64,000 nucleotides of DNA from Amoebophrya sp. A120 (taxonomy: Eukaryota > Sar > Dinophyceae > Syndiniales > Amoebophryaceae): positions 2,005,730 to 2,069,729 of the forward strand of contig CAJINV010000015.1 of assembly GCA_905178155.1 (NCBI GenBank), read 5' to 3'. The notes beneath the pieces were generated by a model. That model ran no database searches and was not told the DNA's origin. It was given only the letters and a program-made list of their open reading frames with translations. The translations under genes and the position numbers were made by a program. Shown in pieces: positions 55,232 through 64,000 of this stretch (position 1 is the first letter of the stretch; each line of letters opens with the position of its first letter).

Positions 55232-57282
55232 CTATGCAGTGGGAAAAAAAGACCTAATTTTTGTGATGCCTTGTTCCTTAGTGCTTGAGTAATCAGATTC
55301 TTCGAGATGACGCAGTTTGTCACGCATCTTCGTCCAACGAATTTGCTATGCTCGACGTAAATAGACAATAGACGAGTTTGCTATGCTCGACGTAAAAGTC
55401 ATGTTTATGCAGCCACCACTTCGTATGATGCCTGCTACGATGTTGCAGCATAGCTGACTCTGCAATGCTTTTGATGCTTCTGGTGATCTTCGTGATGCGC
55501 GAAGAATTTATGCAAATAAAGCAGGCCGGTTTATTATGGTCTTGCAGCTGATATGATCTCCGGCTCCCGGGAATCGTCCTTCATCTCAACCATTTTGTTC
55601 CTATATTTTTCTGCGTGTACTAGTTGAAGTAGAAGAGGCTTTCAGAAGTATCTACACAACAAGAACATCAATGAATGGAGTGATCGCATAAAAAAGGCGA
55701 CTTTGGTCTTTTTGTTCAAGCGAAAATTCGTTGTAGAGACTGTTGAAAGTGGGCTGTTCTCGTAGATAGTCGGTATTCCTACGGCGATCTTCTGCATGGG
55801 CGACTCTCCAAGGAGATTATACAGCAATGTGATAAAAACTCCGACGCGGCCAAGGAAATAGACCGGCGTTGGTCGCGCAATTCATTACTTACAGATAAAG
55901 AAGTGCTTCTATGTTGAGATCGCGGAAACCAGGTGCAGACAGACCTCCAGTTCTGATGGCCACAAAGCGGCTAACAAATCGTCCTCCCAAAAGCAATTCA
56001 TTGTTCATTGCAGACGATGTAGTGATAGAGAAAGGTGCACCAAGAAGATCCTCTGTCTTGCTCTTGCTTTGTTTATTTTACAGAAGAACTGAGCCTTTTT
56101 TTCGTGACTGGACGTGGTCGCTTTTTTTCTTTTCGCTTTGATCGCACGACCTCATTGGAGCTTCTTTGTCTTCCTTCTCTGTCAAATAGAGTCGAAGGTT
56201 AGAAGCACGTTGAACACACGTAGCGGGAACACCAACACGATCATGCCACATCATCGTGGGCTCCTTCATTCAGCGCTGCGTGTGAATTTTCATCTAGGGG
56301 TCGATCTACTACTTAGCTGATAATCTACAGTTTGGGATGATCGTGTCTTTCTTCAGAGGGGCTGAAGTAGTGTTGCTTGGGCTTCGCAACGTCGCGATCA
56401 AGATGCATAGAAATTCAACCTTTCAACACAAGAAAGGACCAGGGGAAAACTTTTGTCCGAGTCAGCATGTACTTAACTCGAAAGAAGAGAACGGAAAGAA
56501 AAACTTTTGAAGCTATGAACCGTTATCATCGGAATGAGTCGCCCGCAATATCGAATACCAAAAAAAATCTCAATTTAGGAAAAATCTAGCGTCGGTCTTT
56601 TATGCGGTAGATGTTGTTTGTTTGTTGTTTGTTTGTTTGTGTTCATGCGTCAAGGTGGGAACGCGTTTACTCACCTTTTTCCCTAGGCGTTTGTTTGTTC
56701 ATATTGGATACAACACGGAATCCGGTAAATGTTATTTTTTCTTTCTTGATGAAGATGATCATGACGTGCGAAGACTTTTTTGAAGGATTTCAATGAAAAC
56801 ACGCCGGGCGAAATATCGTTCATCGCCTGAATAAGACTACTTTTGTATATTTTTTTAGCATAGTTGGTTAGAAACCTGTTTGAAAAGATAACTCGAAAAA
56901 AAATGTGAGGAATTGGACGTGTTAGTTTTTTTTCTGTGGTGCTAGTGCTGCTGATCACGCGGAATGGGGGAAATAAAGAACTGACATATCATGTGCCAAA
57001 ATTTGTGAAAAAAAAATAGAAATCTGCCCGCCCCCTGGTCCGGTCGGTCGTGAGGACAACGACAACAACAACATCAACAACAAAAATACTTCCTGAAAAA
57101 TAAAACAGACTCTCCTGTCTCTTGCTTATGCGAAATCGATGAAGATGAGAGTGTGAATGCTAGAACCCCGCGCCTGCATTCTGCTGCGACGGACAACATC
57201 GTCCTCGCGTAATTAAACTTCGAACAAAAAGCCACATTCTCGAAAAGAGAAAACGCCACCTCTCGTCGCCCCGACCACCTTT
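55232..57282. other. Intergenic region between E1 and the CAP gene
   Basis: About 2 kb. The first part must hold the 5' exon and promoter of E1. A short tandem copy of GAATTTGCTATGCTCGACGT occurs near 55337-55395. The rest shows no gene or insert. Confidence 0.5.
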
Positions 57283-60200
57283 TCACACCGAAAGCGAAAA
57301 TCCACTCAGGGACCGTTTGCTCGGCGTGTCGGCGTGTTTTTTTAAATGAAAACGACTTTCCGCTCTGGACTGGTCGGATGTGAGTGGGTACGGAGCAGCA
57401 ACAGCAGCACCGGACGTGGCTTGTTCGTCATGCTCCCCTGCGCCGGAGGTGGTCAGCTTCGTTTTCTCCAGACTGGAAGAAGGGGAAGTAGAGTCTTCTA
57501 CTTCATCCAGCTTCTCTTCCGAATCCCATCCCGTCCAGTCGTACGGTGTAAAACCGGTCCAGTCCGACCGCGCCGAAAACCTCTCACGGTACTTCTCCAT
57601 CCAATCTTCCGCTGTAGCCTCCTCCGGGTTCAGCTCCATTCCCCACTTAAGCAGGGCCATAGCGTGCTGTTGGTAGGCTTGTGCCTTTTCTTCAGCGGCA
57701 AGATTCTGCCACACTTCAAGCTGCATGCGCGCCACGTCGGCGCCTTCTGACGTCGGCACGAGGGCCCCGTATTCCAAGAGCTCAGCTGCCGGATCCCAAA
57801 ACCAATGTGCGAAAAAATTGCACAAAAAAATCCGTTGTTCTGACGCGTCAGCCGCACGAGCAGCAGAGCCGCAGTGTCCGGAGATCATTTCGAGGTAGCC
57901 CAGGGGATCCGGCAGCAATTGCAATGCGCGCTGCACCGAAATGTTGTCCTCCCCTACCAGTGTGAACATTTTCCCATCCATGATGCTTTTCAGGCACGCG
58001 AGGCCGTCCACCATGCACGTCATGGCGAAGCCGACAGCGGCATTTTTCGGAGTGCGACGGGAGAAGCTGAAGCCCGGAGTGCTGGCCGCAGTTTCGTCGC
58101 CGGAAGGAGCGGAAGAGGCAGGAGTTGTACTCGGCATTTTTGGCTCCATCCACAAAACCAGCTGATTGCCCTCTTCATCCTCTTCATTCCCGCTCGTAGC
58201 GAACATCATCGGGTCCACTAGTGATCCGCCTCCCATCGTGACGAACCAGGGGAACTTGGGGGCACCACGAGCATCACCCTCCGGGAACATGATTTCGTGG
58301 CTGTGCCCCGATACTGGAGGAAAATCCCCGCTTTCGGCCAACATCGTGTCGTCGTACGCTTCGCCCAACGTCGTGCCCGATTTCTCCTTGTTTCCAGTTC
58401 CCGCTTTCACAACCTTCCTGCCCGTTCTTTTCGCCGTCAGTTTATTCCGACGGCTAGCACGGGCTTGCAAGAACGCTGAAGAGGAGGCTCCTTCCCCGGA
58501 TAGCTCCTCGTCCTGCGACGAAAGTAGACTCAGCATCCAGTCGGGAAGTAGCTGTGGGGCTGCTAGGCTTTGCCCAGCATCAGCACCTTCATCGTCCTCC
58601 ACGACGACTCTCATCCACTTGGGAAAGTGCTGACTGGCCGCGTCCTGTGCGATTGTGGCAGCGCACTGCTGCAGATCGATGATGCAGAGGAGCACGGATG
58701 TCACGCCGACTTCTAGAAGTGTTTGATTTTCCTCTGTAGACAGCAGTGTCCGCGACACAAAGTCTCTCGTGCTCCGTTGTATGTGTTGTTTCATTTCTTC
58801 ATCCTCGGTTTCTGACTTAGGTTGTTCTTGTTCGATGCCACTCTCCGACGTTTCGCTGCTTCCTTGTTGCAGCTCCGAGACGGGACCACGACCATGTTGC
58901 AGACCACTGAGCTCTTGTGCCATGAACACCTCTTCCACGGTCATCGGCTTGGCGAGAAGTTCGGTTGTCAATGCCGCTGCGAGTTTTTCCTCGACTGAAG
59001 ATGCTGCTGCTGTACCTGCTGGATCGGAGGTGGGTGGACTAGTACTAGCCAGTCCCGCAGCAATCACCACTCCCGCTGCAATCTGCTCCGGCTGCAAGTG
59101 GTCACCTTCCGGGAACCGCTCGCGGACGCCGGTTAGCATGGCGCTGAGGGTTGGAACGCCGGAATGATCAAGAGCAGTATCCGTACTGCTAGTACCGATT
59201 TCCCCTGCAAGAAGTTTTCCTGCACAGGCGACCTGGCTGACCATGCAAAGCAGCCCGGTTCGGACAGCCGCCTGGGAGGAATGTTCGTCTTGTTCTTCTG
59301 CGGTTGTACTAAACGCCTTGGATAACCACTGCGGCAACAGATCTTGCTCCTGGGGCGGGTGCAGATGCTCCATTGAGGACAGAAAATCCGGATCAGCAAG
59401 ATGACGAGAGGTCTTCGCAAGGAGAAAGCTACTGGCACTTGTACCAGGTTCTCGCTCGGCTTCGGGAACAACGTCGTGGTAATCCCTGTACGCCCCCGCC
59501 AATTCCATGTGGAGCGCATCCCTCGCCACTTGGGCCGCACAGTATCCACAGTAAATTTCCCGCACACGTACAAACGCAATCTCTGCATGACAAAACTGGG
59601 CTTCGATCGTAGTTTAGCATCACAAGTGTCACACCCCAAATTGGTGAAATTTGTGATGCACTTTGTACATGTACGGAAAATTTGTATTGCATACACAGGG
59701 GCCGAACTTCTTCTCGAAAACGCATTTTAAAGCAGTCATCGGACTCCTCCACGAAAGGCTTTCAGTGGCGGTGCGCAAATTTGTGTACATGCTAATACTC
59801 CCGAGCAGCTCCTCCTCCATTTCTGCGTCAGGCGCGGCGCCGGACGCCAGCGCGAAGTCGATTCCCCCAAGCAGTTCCGACATGAGCACTTCAGTGACCA
59901 CGGGAACCAGCATCAAACCCGGCATTTCCATTGCCCCGCGCACCTGCTCCTCCGTGACCAAGCTATCAATCGCAACGTCCAGCGGGGTGCGCGCAAGACT
60001 GGTCAGCGCCGCCCCCAGATCGGCGTGCGGGACGTCAGAGAGCGCGCCGGTGAGAAGCTCCTTCAGGCAGGCTGCCTGCGACACCCCGCACACCAGGGCG
60101 ACCTCGGTGATCTTCTTGGTCTCCTCGGGAAGAGAACTATGGACAAGGAGAATTTGATACCGTGGTGCTGTCGCCCATTTCGAATAACGAACAACTACAC

Positions 60201-63200
60201 ATGGCACTACTGCAAGATACAAAAGAAGCTTCTTCGGTTGACATTATTTGCGTCAAAAGCATTACAACAACATGACTTACCGGCCTTCAACAAGTTGCGG
60301 TAGAGTAACATCATTCCATGTAATGCGTTTTGTAAGTAGTCGGGACGACAGAGTACACGGTAACTTTTTTTCTATTCCATAACTAGCTTCCAGAAGATCC
60401 GTGGTCCCGCTCTCTGCGGCGGCTGCGATGCGGCTTTTGAACTGCAGTTTGGCCGCTTCCAGCACGTCCCTCTGGGCTCGCGGTCCCGGCTTTTCATCTG
60501 AGAGGGCGCGCAGACTGGAGGCTGAAAAAGCATGCATTTCCGGCTTTTTCATTCCAATTCCCTCCGGCAATGACGAGTTGTAGGCTCCTGTGCTCATCAA
60601 GGCATGCGTCGCCTGAGCCGCAGCAAAGTCAGAATCTTTGCCCAAGATCGCAGCAGCAGCTTCTTTGATGGCAACATCATGATCTTCGTCTTTTTTCTCA
60701 TCATCGTCCTTTTCGAGAAAGGAAGCTGTGGAGGCCCCTGCTGCTGCAGCTTGTTCCGCGCTGGTGCTGCAGTCGTCACCAGTGTTTGCCAAGACGGAGG
60801 CTTCGTCCGCCATCGCAGGTTTGTAGTCGAGAGAAACGACGGAGCCGAGCGCCATCCCCGCGAGTTCCCCCGTCCAAAACATCTTGGCTTGCTGGCAATC
60901 ACTAGACCCGCTGCACTTCTCCCGGAGAGTGTGAAGCAGATCAGAAGACGCGCGACCGCTGCTCAGCACCGTTTTCAGGCACTTGGCCTTCCCCGCAGTC
61001 AGCGAGCGGAAGACGAATCCGAATTCGTAGGTCAAATTCTCAGAGTCCGGATCTTTCACGCATTGCGCACTGTACAACGGCTTCGACTCCACGAATACAT
61101 CGAAGTTGGTTGTCGTCAGAGAAAAAAACGCCTTCAAGGCCTCCTTCACGGGTGTCTCCAGAGCGTTGAGAATCATGTTTGTCGGATCTTGCGGTGGTAC
61201 TGTGTGTGTGCCGATCGAATACCCGGGCTGCTCCCCGCATTTTGTCACACTCATTGTGCCTGGAAAGGACACCTTGACGGATCCGTGCAGTTGGTATTGG
61301 TCGTCGTTTGCCCCCGCGCACTGCTGCTCCGTTTTCGACACGGGTAAGACATTCGCTGTGTAGTGCTTCGTGAAGCCGGCGGTCCCCACGTTCCCGCTCA
61401 CACCGTACTGGCAAAGCACGTTCTTTGCCGTTTCGAACCCCGCGCACCCGAGCTCCGAAGACTCGCCCCAGATGACCTGGGTGTAATGTCCGATGGCGCC
61501 GCCAGTGTTATCGTCGGCGTGCAGGGCTGCGCCCTTCCCCAGGGCAGCTGCTTCGTTGGTCCACGCACCGACTGGGGTGGTGATGCCGCTCGTGCTCAAG
61601 GAGCTCACTGTGACACTAAGATCAGACACGCTCCCAACCGGCCAACCCTGGGTGTACACGATTTCGTCCTCGTACCACATCTTCGTCGCCCGCCCCCAGG
61701 TCGCCGGGTTCAAATCATTATCACCGCCAAACCCAAAAGCGATGTTCTCGCCGAAACTCCCCGTGAATCCGAATTTGTTCTGTCTGGTAGATTTCGGGGA
61801 GTGGTAGCTGTCGGACGCGGGAAAACCGCACATGACTCTCGCCGGGTCGTTGCATTGCGCGTACTGCGCACTGTTCGTCGCCAAGTCTTCGTTCCACACG
61901 AGGGGCGGGGCGTTGTGCAGACAGCGGTACAGGTTGTGCAGCAAAAGGGTTTCGCGCCACTCTTCCGGCGCCGCTTGGGAGATCACGGATTTAGTAGTGC
62001 CCGGGCTGGTAATGCCGCCGGTGGCGCCGTCAACAACAGCAGGAAGATCTTCTTCCGTATCGCCCCCATCGCCATCTTCTTGTCCCCCCGCCACATCTGG
62101 TTCTACTCCCTCCTCAGCTGGCGTTTGCTCCGGCGCTTCCGTTTCTACTTCATCTTCGTGCGGTGACGTTCCGTCCTCGGGCGAAGATTCATCATCCGGA
62201 CTTTGTGGTTCCTCTGTTTGCTGTTCCGCTTCACCAGGAGGAGCACCCGCTGCACCATCACCACCATCCGCTTCAACCTCTTCCTCCTCTTTCGAGCCTC
62301 CCCATGGAAGAGGGCCGTCAAAAGAGTCAAATGCGGCAGCAGCTGCTTCGTTTGCCGCCTGAAAGAGGTTTTCCGCATGCGAGAGAGAGTCGAGAATCCA
62401 GCTGGAAAGCTGTTTTTCAATCTTGTCCGTTTGCCGCACGAGCCAGGCTGGCGCGCCGCCCAGCGTGGTCGCCCGCGTCAGGAGTTCCATCACGCAGTAG
62501 GGGTTGTGCGTCACGCCTGCTCTTGCGCACTGGGCCGCTGTCTCGGTGTCGTCAGAAGCGAAACTGCCCGTCGCGGTCACCAAATTGTCAATCATTCCGT
62601 CATCCACGGTAACGGAGCCGGGGCTGTGAAGCATCAAATCAGCCTATGCATTGCAAAAGCACAGCTATCGCTATCGTACCGGTTGTACAGCGCCTACCTG
62701 CTAGTAGTTCTAGACCTTAGGTTCTTGCGTGATACAGTCACAAAAAATTATCAATTACCTTATAATCGAAATTGTTCTGGGAGTGAGACAAAAGATCTTG
62801 GCTGTGCACATCATGATGCTGCGGGGCAGCAATTACCAGTACGACTGCGATACTTGTTCTTGTTTTGCGATTGATACATCAGTCACATCGACGAGGCCAG
62901 CTTCAACTTCGGATTGGAGCTCTGCGGCCACTTCCTCAGGTGGGGTGCCGAATGGTGGCGGCGGGCCGCCGTCCACGATTTCCGGAGGGGGGTGATCGCC
63001 CAGGCTTCCGCCCTCGCCCGGACCACCTGCGGCCGGTTCGCCCGCATCAGCCGGTTCGCCCGCATCAGCCGGTTCGCCCGCATCAGCCGGCTCGCCCGCA
63101 TCGGCCGGTTCGCCCGCATCAGCCGGTTCGCCCGCATCAGCCGGCTCGCCCGCATCGGCCGGTTCGCCCGCATCGGCCGGTTCGCTCGCAGCCGGTTCGC

Positions 63201-63795
63201 CCGCGGCCGGTTCGCCTTCAGCCGGTGGCCCATCGCCGTCGGCCGGTGACTGGCTGCCCGCCGGTTCCCCGTCAGCTGGTTCGCCTTCCGGCTTGTGATT
63301 CGGGGAATCAACCACACTGTCGTCCTTGTCCTTCGACCCTTGGTCACAAGGATTGAATTTCTCTTGCATCTGAAGCACACTAGTGGCTGATGTTGCCACT
63401 CCAGAAGTTTCGCCCATTGGTTCCCTCGCCTGTTGCATGATCGGAGATTTTGTAACGGAGCTGCTTTTCAGACTCCTCTCTCGTTCCTGGTTTTTCCTAA
63501 TCTTCGTGGAGGTAAGCGAGCGTCTGAGTTCGCGACCTGCTGCTTGCGTCGTGTCATCATCCTTCCTGCTCCGAGCGGGTGTTCGCGACACGCTTTGCTG
63601 GTGGAGTTTTTGAGAGAGTTGTAAACCGGACGCAGCATCATGACCAGCGTTGTTGAGAAGGAGAACAAGGGCAAGGGGGAAAAGCGCCGTCGCTCCTTGC
63701 TTGCGGGGAAAGCGCAGTGCCCGGTGATCTGCCCACTCCGCCTTCGACTGTTGCGACACGGCGCAAGGCATTGTTGTCCCCTGCGGCTCCGACAT
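57283..63795 (-). CDS. CAP/SCP-domain protein of 2,000 residues
   Basis: Exons 63795-62854, 62643-60281, 60136-59694, 59537-57283; 6,003 nt, exactly 2,000 codons plus stop. The N-terminus has a hydrophobic run (ALFPLALVLLLNNAG, about 36-50), a likely signal or anchor. Residues about 215-262 are a GEPADA tandem repeat. A CAP domain spans about 544-741: HNLYR, GENIAFGFG, GHYTQVIWG (699-707) and CQYGVSGN, the two CAP signature regions. Around and after it lie several cysteine-bearing units of similar form (LVCGVSQAACLKELL, LLCMVSQVACAGKLL, MTCMVDGLACLKSIM), suggesting a repeated domain I do not recognise. CAP proteins are usually secreted and bind lipids or other ligands. Introns 62644-62853 and 60137-60280 are GT-AG by phase; 59538-59693 is a family I introner. 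The whole model closes in one frame. Confidence 0.87.
59543..59693. mobile_element. Introner, family I (in CAP gene)
   Basis: Starts TATCCACAGTAAATTTCCCG, ends GGAAAATTTGTATTGCATA. Duplication CACAG at 59538-59542 and 59694-59698. Removal joins EKKFGPC to AAQVARDAL. Confidence 0.92.
62644..62853. other. GT-AG intron resembling a decayed family A introner
   Basis: On the coding strand it begins GTATCGCAG and ends GCATAG. On the plus strand its left end CTATGCATTGCAAAAGCA matches the family A end TATGCATTGCAAAAG exactly over 15 bases, and its right end GTACGACTGCGATACTTG resembles the family A right end GAGTACGATACTTTTG. Phase 0 on both sides (SIAKQEQ joins ADLMLHSPG). Confidence 0.68.
63033..63200. 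repeat. 18 bp coding tandem repeat
   Basis: About nine near-perfect copies of an 18 bp unit (GCCCGCATCAGCCGGTTC and variants with single-base changes), encoding GEPADA repeats in the CAP-domain protein. Length is a multiple of three, so copy number can change without frameshift. Confidence 0.92.
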
Positions 63796-64000
63796 TGTGC
63801 TTTTGTGGGTGAACGAAAAACGACGTGGACAAAGATCAAATTGATAAATTATCGAAGGGGTACAGGTACTAGAAGTTGCACTTTATTAACTTTCTAAATC
63901 TTATCTCCCGTTCGAAATATGCTTTCGTGTTGAAGGGGATGATCTAGCTTTGGCACATCACCACGTGTGTCGTTGACAAGAGTCGTGGATATGCTAATCG

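Noticed and set aside
55337-55395. Short duplicated word GAATTTGCTATGCTCGACGT
   Set aside because: Two copies only, in non-coding DNA, without inverted ends; treated as a minor local duplication.
574-59693. Inserts as group II introns or as assembly chimeras
   Set aside because: They lack reverse transcriptase or domain V-like features, have inverted ends and target duplications, and recur as families in many genes with frame-preserving removal.
62163-63356. Long plus-strand open frames opposite the CAP gene
   Set aside because: They are antisense to a GC-rich, Pro/Glu/Ala-coding region with clear CAP motifs on the minus strand.
1-64000. Dinoflagellate spliced-leader gene
   Set aside because: No copy of the known leader sequence was noticed by eye on either strand; a direct string search would settle this.

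Overview
This 64 kb window is nuclear DNA of a protist. It carries eight supported genes, all on the minus strand, with no rRNA, tRNA or bacterial-type operon seen. The genes are an ALG3-type mannosyltransferase, a secreted ATP-grasp protein, two DUF285/BspA-like repeat proteins, an unrecognised 393-residue protein, one enormous low-complexity gene that closes in frame as about 5,310 codons, an acidic 752-residue protein, a UBA1-type ubiquitin-activating enzyme E1, and a 2,000-residue CAP/SCP-domain protein. The one-directional gene order and the invasive non-GT/AG introns described next are most like what has been reported for the parasitic dinoflagellate Amoebophrya (Syndiniales). That placement is inference; no marker gene proves it.

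The dominant feature is a set of 49 short inserts (about 110-320 bp), sorted here into 12 families (A-L) by their terminal inverted repeats. Nearly all begin TAT and end ATA, and nearly all are flanked by a direct repeat, usually 5 bp. Forty-six interrupt coding sequence. Removing one insert plus one copy of the direct repeat restores the reading frame at every junction tested. They therefore behave as introner elements: transposon-like inserts removed as introns. For most of them no boundary inside the duplicated target gives GT...AG. About a dozen ordinary GT-AG introns (100-250 bp) lie in the same genes, and at least one looks like a decayed family A insert.

Layout. 0.2-2.3 kb: ALG3. 2.9-3.8 kb: a 964 bp inverted-repeat element. 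3.9-8.4 kb: ATP-grasp gene (nine introners). 9.7-11.7 and 12.6-14.9 kb: DUF285 paralogs, one without introns and one with two introners. 16.3-17.9 kb: unrecognised gene. 18-21.6 kb: gene-poor, with a 54 bp tandem repeat at its end. 21.7-44.0 kb: giant gene (23 introners, two GT-AG introns, one large duplicated block). 45.9-48.6 kb: acidic protein. 49.7-55.2 kb: E1 (seven introners of seven families). 57.3-63.8 kb: CAP protein.

The E1 and ALG3 genes calibrate the reading, because conserved residues fall on both sides of each insert and rejoin correctly. The giant gene is supported by frame closure over 15,933 nt. The genes do not form one pathway. ALG3 acts in N-glycan assembly, E1 in ubiquitin activation, and the CAP and ATP-grasp proteins carry N-terminal hydrophobic segments. 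What they share is the insert system and transcription direction.
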